Positions 40,901 through 48,558 of a stretch of 64,000 bases of DNA are shown here, in pieces. The position numbers and the translations under genes were made by a program. The stretch is from Paracoccus aerodenitrificans (GTDB lineage Bacteria; Pseudomonadota; Alphaproteobacteria; Rhodobacterales; Rhodobacteraceae), in assembly GCF_027913215.1 (NCBI RefSeq), contig NZ_CP115784.1:2985501-3049500 (forward strand), written 5' to 3'. Within the stretch, counting starts at the first letter, position 1. Every line of letters starts with the position of its first letter. The notes below the pieces were generated by a model. That model was not told the origin of the DNA. It worked only from the letters and a program-made list of their open reading frames with translations, and made no database searches.

Positions 40901-43900
40901 ATCAGCTTGAGGCGACCGCTCAGGGTGAAATCGGCGAGGCTGGCACAAATGCTACGGCCCGTGTCAGCGTGAATCAGCTTGCCTCGCTTGGTCTTGGTCT
41001 TCAGGGGGCGCTGAACATCGATGCCCGGCTTGCCGATACCGGCGACGGTGCGCGGCGGCTGACAATCGACGGTCAGGGCGAAAACCTTGCCCTTGGGCAG
41101 CAGGGAACCGGCGGTACGCTGACCGGCACGACGGATATCGACGTATCGGCGGTACAGCGCGACGGGACCTATACGATTGAGCGTGCCTTGCTGACCAATA
41201 ATCAGACGCGGATTAACGCTGAAGGGGTGATCGCGCCGACCGGGACGGATGCTTCCGCTGAGATCGAGATCAGCGATCTGTCGGCCTTGGGGCTTGGCAT
41301 GTCCGGCGCGGTTTCTGCCGATGCGACATTGCAGGATGACGCGTCCGGCGCACGTGCCTTTACCGTTGAAGGCACCGCAACCGATCTGGCGCTTCGTCAG
41401 GCCGGTGCCGACCGTGCGCTTGCCGGAGAGACCCGGTTCGTCGCGCGTGGAACGCAGCAGGACGGGCTGATCTCAGTTGAAACGGCGCAGGTCGACAACC
41501 TGGATCTTTCCGCAGAGGCTTCGGGGCGTTATGGCGAAGGCCAGACCGATCTGACGGCGACGATTCAGGCAGAGGATCTTGCCTTTCTCGGCGGTGGGGT
41601 CGGAGGCTCGCTGGATGCGGATGCCACGATCCGCGACTCTGATGAGGGTCGCCGCTATGACGTGACCGGGCAGGCGCAGGATCTGAGGGTCGGGAATGCT
41701 CAGGCAGACGGTGCGCTCGCCGGTGAGACACGCTTTGTCGCTCGGGCGGTACAGAACGGGTCGCGCATCACCATCGACCGGCTGGATGCCGAAAACCCGC
41801 AGGTGACGCTGTCCGGTCAGGGTACGCTTGGCGGAGGTGGGACCAGCTTCACGGCGGATGCCGCAGCGCGGGATCTGTCGTTCCTCGGTCCGCAATTCGG
41901 CGGTTCGGTGCAGGCGAATGCGCAATTGCGCGACCGCGGCGGCGTCCAGCAATTCGAGATCACCGGAACCGCCAGCGATCTTGCGGTGGGTGTGGCCCAG
42001 CTTGACGGTGCATTCGCCGGAGCGACCAGCTTCAGTGCGACCGGAACCCGCAATGGCGGTCTGATCATGCTGGATCAGGCGACCGCGTCGAATGCCCGGA
42101 TGAACGCCTCTGCCTCGGGTGTGTATGGCGAGGGGCGGACGGATCTGACGGCAGGGCTTGATGTCTCGACCCTGTCCTTTGTCATGCCGGGCTTCAACGG
42201 CTCGGTGAACGCGACCGCACAGGTGCTGGATCAGGCCGACGGGCGCAGGATCACCGCGCAGGCCACCGCGAACGGGCTGAGTATGGGGAATGATCGCGTC
42301 GATCCGCTGCTTGCTGGTCAGACGCGGGTTGAGTTTGCGGCGCTTCAGACCGCCAACGGTCTGATCATTCAGCGTGTCGATGCGCGGAACAACCAGATCC
42401 AGCTTGTCGCGGATGGCAATCCCGCGCAGGCTTTGAACATTGATGCGCGGCTTGCCAATCTGGCCCCGCTTGCTCCGGGGATCGAGGGTCCGGCGCAGGC
42501 GGTCGGCACGGTTCAGCAGACCCCGGACGGGACGCGCATGGATATCGCCGTGACCGGGCCGGGCGGTATCCGCGCTCAGATCGACGGAACGCTGGCGGGC
42601 GAGGCGACCAATCTGCGCATGTCCGGCATCGGCGATGCGGCAGCGGTCAACGGTCTTCTGCGGACGCGCAGCGTTGCGGGGCCTGTCGATTTCGATATCA
42701 GGATGCAGGGCACGCCGGGCCTGAACGCGCTGACCGGAGAGGTTAATCTGCGCGATGGCCGACTGGCAGAGCCTCGCATCGGGCTGAGCGTGGACCGGCT
42801 GAACCTGACGGCCCGGTTGGCCGAAGGGCTGATAAATCTCGATCTGGATGGTGGTATTCAGGCGGGCGGCGCGATTGCGGTGGATGGCGCGGTCGATCTG
42901 CGCAGCGGCTCTCCGATACTGGACCTGACCGCCCGGCTGAACCGCGCCGTGATCCGTGATCCGAGCCTTTATGAGCTGACTGCAGACGGCACTGTCTCTG
43001 TCAGCGGTGTCGCTGCCGATGGTCCGCTTGTCAGCGGCACGATCAATATTCTGGAAGCCGAGTTCCGTATTCCGTCCACAGGTCTGGGCGGGGCGCAGGC
43101 AATTCCCGATATGATCCATGTCAACGATAGCTGGCAGGCGGCCGCGACCCGCGCCAAGGCCGGGCTTGAGCCTTATGGCAGCCTTGCCGCGCAGAATGCC
43201 GATCTTGGTGGGCCTGCCGCCACACCACCTGCCACGCCGGCACGGTTCGACCTGACCATAAATGCACCGAACCAGATCTTCGTGCGCGGGCGCGGAGTCG
43301 ATGCGGAACTGGGCGGCTCCATGCGCCTGACCGGCGATGCCCATACTCCGGTTCCGGTCGGTCATCTCTCGCTGATCCGGGGGCGGGTCGATCTTCTGGG
43401 CAAGCGCTTCGATCTGTCCGAAGGTCTGGTCGAGTTGCAGGGCAGTTTGATCCCGGTGATCCGGCTTGTCGCCCGCCATCAGGAAGACGACATTACCATC
43501 AGCATCATCATTGACGGTGAGGTGCGCGAACCTGACATCACCTTCGAGTCCGATCCCGAACTGCCAGAGGAGGAAGTCCTGTCCTATCTCCTCTTCGGTC
43601 AGGGTCTGGATGAGATCAGTGCATTACAGGCTGCCCAGCTTGCAAATGCTCTGGCGGTTCTTGCGGGGCGTGGAGGGATCGGTGTTGTCGGAAATATCCG
43701 CGATGCTACTGGTCTGGACGATCTGGATATGACCGTGGACGACGATGGCAGCGTGGCTGTGCGCGCAGGGAAATACCTGACCCGTAATATCTATACCGAT
43801 GTCGAGCTTGATGATGAGGGCAAGACGCAGATCAACCTCAATCTGGACGTGACCGATTCAGTAACTGCCCGGGGTTCTGCCGACAGCGACGGCGAAAGTA

Positions 43901-43932
43901 CGCTTGGCCTGTATTATGAGCGAGATTACTAA
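37912..43932 (+). CDS. tamB: TamB, inner-membrane-anchored component with repeat expansion
   Basis: 2006 residues, far longer than E. coli TamB (1259). A single N-terminal membrane anchor (QAAFLLVFILLLPFAALAQ), an AsmA-like start, then a beta-rich periplasmic body. The C-terminal DUF490 domain is clear: EPDITFESDPELPEEEVLSY, LLFGQGLDEISALQAAQLA, and the final LGLYYERDY. Residues from about 630 to 1530 form about ten ~100-residue repeats. TamB bridges the periplasm as a hydrophobic groove with TamA. The stop is only 31 bp from IS copy 1, so any downstream terminator may have been displaced. Confidence 0.93.
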   Translation: MLRQAAFLLVFILLLPFAALAQNETDEDASIAEISADSSDDKGFLTRMLQSRLSGTGRTVVIDGFRGALSSRATFDRIEISDAEGPWLTLHDGAIQWNRAALLRGRVQVGELTAERIEIPRPPASGEKEERVRAEAQSFNLPELPVGIHIEQIDANSVMLGSALIGEDAEITISGSMSLAGGEGAADVVISRIDGKKGDFTFNGSFDNDTRELNIDLLLDEDANGIFSRIAGLQGQPAVNAEIQGSGPLSAFSSNVRLATDGVERVTGQMSFDAAEGPDGASGNSFTLEVNGDIASLLPPRNRDFFGSNTQISAQGWRADTGRFEVESLSFDTDALKINGRLATNDQNAPRMLDLVVDFGQEAGAQSLPVTLPFTDPPVTVLSGKLAIGYDASTGSEWSLDGWVTELDSNQTRFARLDLDGGGQVALSEDQSLDQITGNIGFDANGISLVNEDFQTAVGEEIQGATSFDFVPGQVIEFTEMQVTGKDYSLNGSVTFDGLGSGIVISAPSIVAAHDDLSNLSALAGRSLSGRAEANLTGYYQVLTSAFDLQGNITGTDITVENQYLDRLLAGDSTIDISAGRTEEGTQLRELAINAQQISLTADGTITADRMDLSADFNMPTLADLDAGLEGALNAHAELSGPIGSRAVSLTGQATGLKTGIAALDGAFAGETDLTAAIDETSEGAFRLTDLTLDNNQLTLDGEGTISGSDLDADFQFNFSDLGALGEQFAGMLNANAQIRSEGGARIVTLTGTGTDIAAGQANLDAALSGQTRITARAEQRDGVISVSDVQIQNDQLSATASGQIAGADTQAQARIEIPALAALGRGWQGSLNADATLTQGEDGTRNIRVDGVGQDIALGQQNVDDALDGQTDITLLAQQTPDGMLRLESLDVVNGQLTANASGQIQDGAIDGQATAQIANLSALGQGWSGSLNADAQISTDDAGTRRIVVDGSGENIRLGQAQADAALTGTTTIDIVAEQAADGALRIERANVTNDQLEATAQGEIGEAGTNATARVSVNQLASLGLGLQGALNIDARLADTGDGARRLTIDGQGENLALGQQGTGGTLTGTTDIDVSAVQRDGTYTIERALLTNNQTRINAEGVIAPTGTDASAEIEISDLSALGLGMSGAVSADATLQDDASGARAFTVEGTATDLALRQAGADRALAGETRFVARGTQQDGLISVETAQVDNLDLSAEASGRYGEGQTDLTATIQAEDLAFLGGGVGGSLDADATIRDSDEGRRYDVTGQAQDLRVGNAQADGALAGETRFVARAVQNGSRITIDRLDAENPQVTLSGQGTLGGGGTSFTADAAARDLSFLGPQFGGSVQANAQLRDRGGVQQFEITGTASDLAVGVAQLDGAFAGATSFSATGTRNGGLIMLDQATASNARMNASASGVYGEGRTDLTAGLDVSTLSFVMPGFNGSVNATAQVLDQADGRRITAQATANGLSMGNDRVDPLLAGQTRVEFAALQTANGLIIQRVDARNNQIQLVADGNPAQALNIDARLANLAPLAPGIEGPAQAVGTVQQTPDGTRMDIAVTGPGGIRAQIDGTLAGEATNLRMSGIGDAAAVNGLLRTRSVAGPVDFDIRMQGTPGLNALTGEVNLRDGRLAEPRIGLSVDRLNLTARLAEGLINLDLDGGIQAGGAIAVDGAVDLRSGSPILDLTARLNRAVIRDPSLYELTADGTVSVSGVAADGPLVSGTINILEAEFRIPSTGLGGAQAIPDMIHVNDSWQAAATRAKAGLEPYGSLAAQNADLGGPAATPPATPARFDLTINAPNQIFVRGRGVDAELGGSMRLTGDAHTPVPVGHLSLIRGRVDLLGKRFDLSEGLVELQGSLIPVIRLVARHQEDDITISIIIDGEVREPDITFESDPELPEEEVLSYLLFGQGLDEISALQAAQLANALAVLAGRGGIGVVGNIRDATGLDDLDMTVDDDGSVAVRAGKYLTRNIYTDVELDDEGKTQINLNLDVTDSVTARGSADSDGESTLGLYYERDY
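39805..42500 (+). repeat. About ten ~300-bp internal tandem repeats in tamB
   Basis: Equivalent codons of a G-[ST]-[LV]-N-A-[DN]-A motif occur near 39805, 40105, 40402, 40705, 41008, 41308, 41608, 41905, 42202 and (weak) 42490, so the period is 297-303 bp (99-101 residues). Each unit also contains a G-x-x-x-D-[IL]-x-x-G block, an A-L-x-G-x-T motif and an N-x-Q-[LI]-x-A motif. The copies have diverged at DNA level, with the third to fifth most alike. Confidence 0.85.
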
Positions 43933-43963
43933 AGCCGGGCGCTTGATGTGGATCTCTCACAAG

Positions 43964-45043
43964 CACCTTGTTGCATGGGTCAGCCTTCGGACGCAATCGC
44001 GCCTTTCCCCTTGAATCTATGCGACACGTTTGAAGACCGCACGACCGATGCGGGTCATGCGGTTGAGTGATTTTGTGGTGATCTTATTTTCTGTGATTTG
44101 GCGGTCCATTTCCCTGGCGTTTAGCCTTGGGCCGATGACGAACTTGCGGCGCCCGATCTGGGCTTCGACGAGGGCTCGAGCATTGTACCCCGTTGCTGAC
44201 TGCCACGCCATTCGGCCATGCTCGGCGATATGCTCTATGTGAGCGTCGCGCCTATCGCTCAGGCCAGGGACTGCGGTGATCGGCGGGGGGATGGTGATCT
44301 CGACATCGGGTCCGAAAGCCTCGCTCAAGCAGTTGGAAACCCCGGTCCCGTCATAGGCTCCGTCAGCAAGGATGCGGGCCACCGGGGTTTCGATCCCGGC
44401 GATGAGTTCAGGCAACGCGGTTTCGTCGCCGACCTGGTCTATGGTCAGCAGCGAGGCGATGATCTCGCCGCTATCAGGATCGTATCCGATGTGCAGTTTG
44501 CGCCAGGATTTGCGGGTCTTTCCCGTGCCATGTTTGACCTCCTGCCAGCCTGAACCACGGTGGATCTTCAGGCCCGTGCTATCCACGATCAGCGTGACTG
44601 GGCCTGATGATTTCGGCCTGTCGTCCACGACCGAAAGGCCAATCGTGCGCCGCGACAAGGTCGAGAAGTCTGGAACCGGCAACTCCACGCCCATCAGTCC
44701 AAGTAGCGACCGGACGAACCCCTGGGTTTGGCGCAACGGCTGGTGAAAGATCAGCCCCAGCGTCAGGCAGGTCTCGATCGCGAAGTCCGAATATTTCGGC
44801 CGGCCCCCGCGACCCTTTCGTTTCGGCGCTGACCACTTCCCGGCAGTCCCATCCTCGATCCAGATCGTCACGTCCCCGCGACGGCGTAAAGCCTCGTTGT
44901 AATCCGACCAATTGGTCACCGCGTATCTCGTCTTGGGAAACTTGTCGCGGCGATCAGCGTTGAATTTATGCGGCATCGCACGCTACCATCAAAACAACAG
45001 AGCGCACTTTCTCGCCGAAATCAGCGACCCATGCAACAAGGTG
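43964..45043 (-). mobile_element. IS5-family insertion sequence, copy 1 (1080 bp)
   Basis: Bounded by 18-bp inverted repeats CACCTTGTTGCATGGGTC and its complement; one transposase. Identical in length, and in every stretch I compared, to the copy at 48730-49809 in the same orientation; a third copy (63416 onward) is inverted. No target duplication is visible: the left flank (TCTCACAAG) and right flank (CGATACATT) do not match. That is consistent with rearrangement between copies. Confidence 0.9.
44017..44976 (-). CDS. IS5-family transposase (IS copy 1)
   Basis: 319 residues, intact. N-terminus MPHKFNADRRDKFPKTRYAV and length resemble the IS903-like subgroup of IS5. DDE catalytic residues: Asp in LIVDSTGLKI, Asp in ILADGAYDG, and Glu in the Y-x2-R-x3-E region (GYNARALVEAQIGRRK). 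The protein is identical to that at 48783-49742, so at least two copies are recent and potentially active. Confidence 0.93.
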   Translation of the reverse strand: MPHKFNADRRDKFPKTRYAVTNWSDYNEALRRRGDVTIWIEDGTAGKWSAPKRKGRGGRPKYSDFAIETCLTLGLIFHQPLRQTQGFVRSLLGLMGVELPVPDFSTLSRRTIGLSVVDDRPKSSGPVTLIVDSTGLKIHRGSGWQEVKHGTGKTRKSWRKLHIGYDPDSGEIIASLLTIDQVGDETALPELIAGIETPVARILADGAYDGTGVSNCLSEAFGPDVEITIPPPITAVPGLSDRRDAHIEHIAEHGRMAWQSATGYNARALVEAQIGRRKFVIGPRLNAREMDRQITENKITTKSLNRMTRIGRAVFKRVA

Positions 45044-45134
45044 CGATACATTCAAGATCAAGAGAAATCTGGAAACCACGGTCCGTTCTTTGTCGCCGGA
45101 ATGGTCTTTATGAATGGTATTTGTAACCAACTAG

Positions 45135-45983
45135 GCTGTGTTGACAAAAGGGATTCACACGAGGCGCGTGGCATGATTCAAGCTGGTATCTGCGATGGAG
45201 AACAGCTTGGCACGAGACCTCATGTCGGACGAAGAATGGACGTTCTTCGAGCGCTTCATCCTGACGGTCCGCGCTCCGAACGGACGCAGGCCGTCCAACC
45301 ACCGCCTCGTCCTGGATGGCATTTTCTGGATCGCTCGAACGGGGGCGCCATGGCGTGACCTGCCTGAGGAGTTTGGGAAATGGTCCAGTGTCTACCGCCA
45401 GTTCCGACGTTGGACCCTGGCGGGGCTATGGGAGGAGATCATGGAGGCGTTGAACGAAAGCGGCGCCGTCCCGGACGCGCTCCAGATGATCGACAGCACC
45501 GTGGTTCGCGCTCACCATCAGGCAGCGGGCGCTAAAGGGGGACTCCGAGACAGGGTTTCGGCCGTTCAAGGGGTGGTTTCACGACCAAGATCCATCTCCG
45601 CGTCAATGCGCGTGGCTTGCCCATGAGGACGGATATCACGCCGGGACAGACCTCGGACTATACCGGCTTCGATCTGGTCATGGCTGACAACTTGCCCGAG
45701 CCGAGTGTGCTGCTGGCGGATCGCGGCTACGACGCCGACAGCATCCGCAGGACCATGGAGGCACGAAATGTGCTGCCGGTCATTCCGATGCGCAAGTCGC
45801 GGAAAAGGCGTATCGGCGTCGACCGTTCCCTCTATCGGCTGCGCAACCTGGTCGAGCGGTGTTTCAACAAGCTCAAGAACGCCCGCCGCGTCGCCACCCG
45901 CTATGACAAGACCGCAGAAAGCTACCTCGGTTTCATCGACATCACGTCAATCCGCCTCTGGCTCCGCCATTTGTCAACATGAC
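45135..45983 (+). mobile_element. IS5-family, IS427-type insertion sequence with CTAG target duplication
   Basis: 849 bp flanked on both sides by CTAG (45131-45134 and 45984-45987). Imperfect inverted ends share TGTTGACAAA (left GCTGTGTTGACAAA, right complement GTCATGTTGACAAA). Removing the element and one CTAG restores an open reading frame across the junction, which confirms these borders. Confidence 0.85.
45195..45982 (+). CDS. IS427-type transposase, two frames joined by -1 frameshift
   Basis: orfA (45195 to 45626) carries the N-terminal domain (DEEWTFFERFILTVRAPNGR and the first catalytic Asp in MIDSTVVRAHH). The catalytic part continues in the -1 frame and ends at 45982 (LLADRGYDADSIRR; RNLVERCFNKLKNARRVATRYD). 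A slippery AAAGGGG lies at 45534-45540; slipping -1 there gives AAGAKGGTPRQGFGRSRGGF, the conserved junction of the group. So the split looks like programmed frameshifting rather than decay. The start is a guess among nearby ATG codons. Confidence 0.82.
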
Positions 45984-46231
45984 CTAGCAGATGAGGTTGG
46001 AGATGGGCATACGGACCCTGCTGCCTCGATGATAAAAAGCATTGAGCTGAAATCAAAGGCCACCGCTTTTCTTCAATCTTTACAAGACCTACCAGAAGAA
46101 GAAGGATTGATTTCACGTTCAGAAATGGAATCTCTTGTTGATATATTGACGGAAATACACACCGAACCAGCACACCGGTTCCAATACGTATTAAATCTTG
46201 GAAAGCTTGCCCGATAGATTTCTCGAAAAAA

Positions 46232-46271
46232 TGTAAGCTAATAGTTTACATATGTAGTCAATTAGGCTACA
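46232..46271. promoter_or_regulatory. Twin 19-bp operators upstream of higBA
   Basis: Two dyads, TGTAA-N9-TTACA (46232-46250) and TGTAG-N9-CTACA (46253-46271), have centres 21 bp apart, two helical turns, and end 8 bp before the higB ATG. This fits cooperative binding by the HigA antitoxin, which would repress its own operon. Confidence 0.65.
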
Positions 46272-46278
46272 CAAAGAT

Positions 46279-46554
46279 ATGATAAAGACCTTCGCAAACA
46301 AGCAGCTGAAAGCCCTGTGGGAGACAGGGAAGTCGAAGATCGATTCCCGGATGCACAGCCGCATCCTGCGGCGACTGGACGCCCTTGATGCCGCAACTGT
46401 ACCCGAGGACATGAATCTGCCCGGCTTCGACTTCCACAGCCTGCGAGGTCACAACCCAACCCGCTACACGGTCCATGTGAACGGCCCGTGGTGCATCACT
46501 TTCGAGTTCCGCGACGGTGACGCCTATGTGCTGGACTACGAGCAATATCACTAG
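46279..46554 (+). CDS. higB: HigB-type toxin (RelE superfamily mRNA interferase)
   Basis: 91 residues. MIKTFANKQLKALWETG, then RILRRLDALDAA, the LPGFDFHSLRG motif with the conserved HxLRG-like segment, and the C-terminal CITFEFRDGDAYVLDYEQYH of plasmid-maintenance toxins. HigB cleaves mRNA on the ribosome. The toxin gene comes first, 9 bp before higA, the order typical of hig systems. Twin dyads lie just upstream. Confidence 0.9.
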   Translation: MIKTFANKQLKALWETGKSKIDSRMHSRILRRLDALDAATVPEDMNLPGFDFHSLRGHNPTRYTVHVNGPWCITFEFRDGDAYVLDYEQYH

Positions 46555-46563
46555 GAGGCGAGG

Positions 46564-46863
46564 ATGAGCCGCAACCCTAACCGCTGCCCGACGCATCCGG
46601 GCGAACTGCTCCGCGAGGACGTAATCCCTGCGACCAAGAAGTCCAAGGCCGAGATCGCGCGAATGCTCGGTATCTCGCGCCAGCACCTGCATGACATTGT
46701 GGCCGAACGGAAGCCCGTCAGCCCCGAAGTGGCCGTGCGCCTTGCCAAGCTGTTCGGAAACGAGCCGCTGGTTTGGATCAGGATGCAGGGCGCTTACGAT
46801 GCATGGCACGCATCCCGCGAGGTCGATGTCTCGGCGGTGCCCACGCTAATTGCGGCTGAATAG
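46564..46863 (+). CDS. higA: HigA-type antitoxin (XRE/HTH)
   Basis: 99 residues. RCPTHPGELLREDVIPATKK is the HigA/VapI signature; the HTH is EIARMLGISRQHLHDIVAER followed by SPEVAVRLAKLFGNEPLVW. It neutralises HigB and should bind the dyads upstream of higB. The FRG-domain gene starts only 6 bp after its stop, so all three genes are probably on one transcript. Confidence 0.92.
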   Translation: MSRNPNRCPTHPGELLREDVIPATKKSKAEIARMLGISRQHLHDIVAERKPVSPEVAVRLAKLFGNEPLVWIRMQGAYDAWHASREVDVSAVPTLIAAE

Positions 46864-46869
46864 GACCAC

Positions 46870-47823
46870 ATGCCGCTCCGCGCCAAGTGTAAGCCCTGTG
46901 GCACGGTCTTGGAAGGCTGGCATAGGCAAATTGTGCAATTGTTTAAATCGCTCCAAAAAGCCGAAAAAGTAGAGGATTCACCCATCGAAATAACATCCGT
47001 TTCTGATTTTTTAAGAGACTTGGAAAACCACGATGAAGGCCAGCTTATTTTTCGTGGTGAACATGCCGACTTTGGTGAAACATCTCTCATTCCTTCATAC
47101 GGACGTCTGATACGCAGCTTGATCCCAGACGAATTGAAAAACGTTGATGGAACGTATCCTTCGTCGCATGCGCCACCAAACAAGGTCATATGCGCCATTC
47201 AAACCGAGCGGAAATACCTAGCTCAATTCTACGCCCAGCTCAGCGAACATCGCCAAGAACGGTTAGCACTTGATCTGTTGGACGCCCAACATCGAGGTCT
47301 GCCCACACGTCTTCTCGATTGGTCAGAAAACCCGCTTGTTGCTCTCTTCTTCGCCACAAAAAAACCCGAAGAGGACGGCTTTCTGTTTTCACTGAGGGTA
47401 GACAAGAGCGCTATCTGGACAGGAATTGATCCCCTCAACTCGACGGGGGGAATACCCGGCAATAGTATCATAGACTGGAACATTGAAATCATGTTTCCGG
47501 TCAGAATAGGTCAACGGATCAGCCGCCAGCTTGGATGCTTTACAATCCACAGAGCGCCGTGGCTTCGTGCCGACCACGATTTTAATACTGTTGTATCAAA
47601 AACATCGACAGGAAAAAGGCACATGAACGCAACAGCCCAAGCGCCACGCGTTCTTAAGCATCACGTTACTCGATACAAAATCCCCAAGACAGCTAAGCCT
47701 GAGTTGCAGAGGGAAGTTTCTCTTCTTGGCGTCAACGACAATACCCTCTGGTTGAACACGGAAGATACAATAGAAGCGAAAACCAAAGAGCAGCTGGAAA
47801 ACTTCTTAAATCAGCTGTCATAG
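46870..47823 (+). CDS. FRG-domain protein, third gene of the higBA unit
   Basis: 317 residues. The FRG domain is evident: LIFRGEHADFGETSLIPSYG (about residues 58-77), then LDAQHRGLPTRLLDWSENPL and ALFFATKK (about residues 136-163). FRG (named for Phe-Arg-Gly) domains occur in uncharacterised bacterial proteins, often in mobile or defence contexts; the biochemical role is unknown. The gene is more AT-rich than its neighbours higBA. The first 20 residues look unlike the rest and the true start may be internal. It is 6 bp from higA; relE converges 9 bp away. Confidence 0.78.
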   Translation: MPLRAKCKPCGTVLEGWHRQIVQLFKSLQKAEKVEDSPIEITSVSDFLRDLENHDEGQLIFRGEHADFGETSLIPSYGRLIRSLIPDELKNVDGTYPSSHAPPNKVICAIQTERKYLAQFYAQLSEHRQERLALDLLDAQHRGLPTRLLDWSENPLVALFFATKKPEEDGFLFSLRVDKSAIWTGIDPLNSTGGIPGNSIIDWNIEIMFPVRIGQRISRQLGCFTIHRAPWLRADHDFNTVVSKTSTGKRHMNATAQAPRVLKHHVTRYKIPKTAKPELQREVSLLGVNDNTLWLNTEDTIEAKTKEQLENFLNQLS

Positions 47824-47831
47824 GCTGCACT

Positions 47832-48116
47832 TTATTCTCTCTTTGCTGCGGCCTTGTACACGGCGCTTCGCTCCCGCTTTCCAACGGCAATAACGCTGAC
47901 AACGATCTCGGCGTCCCTGACCTCATAGACCAGACGGTAGCCTGACGAGCGCAATTTGATCTTGTAGCGGTTCGTGGACCCATGAAGCTTGGACGCTGGC
48001 ACATGCGGGCTTTCCAGCCTCTCGGCCAGCTTCTTTTTGAACTGGGTACGGATCGTCGCGCCAAGACTGTCCCATTCTTTCTTGGCTTCCTTGCGGAAGC
48101 GTAGCTCATAGCTCAT
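47832..48116 (-). CDS. relE: RelE-type toxin
   Basis: 94 residues. MSYELRFRKEAKKEWDSLG, LPHVPASKLHG-like segment (SPHVPASKLHG), YKIKLRSSGYRLVYEV and VVSVIAVGKRERSAVY match the RelE/ParE superfamily with the Arg and Tyr of ribosome-dependent mRNA cleavage. The start at 48116 overlaps the antitoxin gene by 11 bp. Longer in-frame starts lie wholly inside relB. Confidence 0.92.
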   Translation of the reverse strand: MSYELRFRKEAKKEWDSLGATIRTQFKKKLAERLESPHVPASKLHGSTNRYKIKLRSSGYRLVYEVRDAEIVVSVIAVGKRERSAVYKAAAKRE

Positions 48117-48354
48117 CCAGAGACACCGCAATCTCAGGGCTGTCAGATCGTGCATCAGCGATGGCGTTCAGCTCTGCATCCTCGATCAGGTTCAGCATCG
48201 CCTCATACTCGTCAGCTGGGACGCAGTAGAATGCAGGTTGGTTGCGGTTCAGGACAGCCACAGCGGCACCGTTACCTGCGGCCATAGTGCCCATAGGATT
48301 GCGCTTAAACTCGGTGACACTGGCGGTCACACCAGCGTGGATGACATTTGCCAT
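48106..48354 (-). CDS. relB: RelB/Phd-type antitoxin
   Basis: 82 residues. VTASVTEFKRNPMGTMAAG is the Phd/YefM DNA-binding start, and NQPAFYCVPADEYEAML follows, with an acidic C-terminal tail (SPEIAVSLDEL) that would wrap the toxin. GGAGG precedes the ATG at 48354. Operon with relE; a perfect dyad lies just upstream. Confidence 0.9.
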   Translation of the reverse strand: MANVIHAGVTASVTEFKRNPMGTMAAGNGAAVAVLNRNQPAFYCVPADEYEAMLNLIEDAELNAIADARSDSPEIAVSLDEL

Positions 48355-48365
48355 TGGATCCTCCA

Positions 48366-48380
48366 GACTCAATTAGAGTC
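48366..48380. promoter_or_regulatory. Operator dyad of relBE
   Basis: GACTC-AATTA-GAGTC, a perfect 15-bp dyad 11 bp upstream of the relB ATG (minus strand), with AT-rich sequence (ATTTAAT on the minus strand) beyond it as a possible promoter element. Likely bound by RelB/RelBE for autoregulation. Confidence 0.6.
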
Positions 48381-48430
48381 ATTAAATAGTACCCTTAAGA
48401 AGTCATTTCAATGGGCACTCTGCCGTGCTT

Positions 48431-48530
48431 GGGGTTTCAAAAGGGGATGCGCAGCGGTCCCCTTTGCCAGCGGAGCGTGGGGGATTCCAAAGGGGGCTTG
48501 CCATCTTGGCCTATCTGTCACATTTTGTGA
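48431..48530. repeat. Dyad and direct-repeat cluster, possible oriT/mobilisation leader
   Basis: AAAGGGGA (48440-48447) pairs with TCCCCTTT (48458-48465) across a 10-base loop, and the G-rich block (GGGGTTTCAAAAGGGG) recurs imperfectly as GGGGGATTCCAAAGGGGG some 50 bp on. Clusters like this sit upstream of plasmid mobilisation genes. No nick site can be proven from sequence. Apart from this, I see nothing in 48381-48558. Confidence 0.35.
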
Positions 48531-48558
48531 CTAGTAGGTTATATAGAATCACGCTTCC

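Larger units (their letters stand above)
45044..46217 (+). pseudogene. Unknown gene, 5'-truncated by IS copy 1 and split by an IS427-type element
   Basis: The 91 bp at 45044-45134 and the 230 bp at 45988-46217 form one continuous reading frame when the IS element and one CTAG duplicate are removed: ...FFVAGMVFMNGICNQ joins LADEVGDGHTDPAASMIKSI and runs to ...YVLNLGKLAR and a TAG. The combined piece is about 107 codons and is lower in GC than the core genes. I do not recognise it. The 3' part alone could still be translated from ATG 46029 as a 62-residue helical, acidic peptide. Confidence 0.7.

Noticed and set aside
39805..42500. Repeats considered as a CRISPR array or satellite
   Set aside because: The period is 297-303 bp, fully in frame within tamB, with diverged copies. 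It is a protein repeat, not a CRISPR or non-coding satellite.
37915..43479. Two antisense reading frames of 634 and 668 codons opposite tamB
   Set aside because: The composition is Arg/Gln/Pro rich without motifs, and they mirror the tamB repeats. High GC and repetition keep the opposite frame open.
45195..45982. IS427-type transposase considered a frameshifted pseudogene
   Set aside because: A slippery heptamer at exactly the junction restores the family consensus by a -1 slip, so programmed frameshifting is the better reading.
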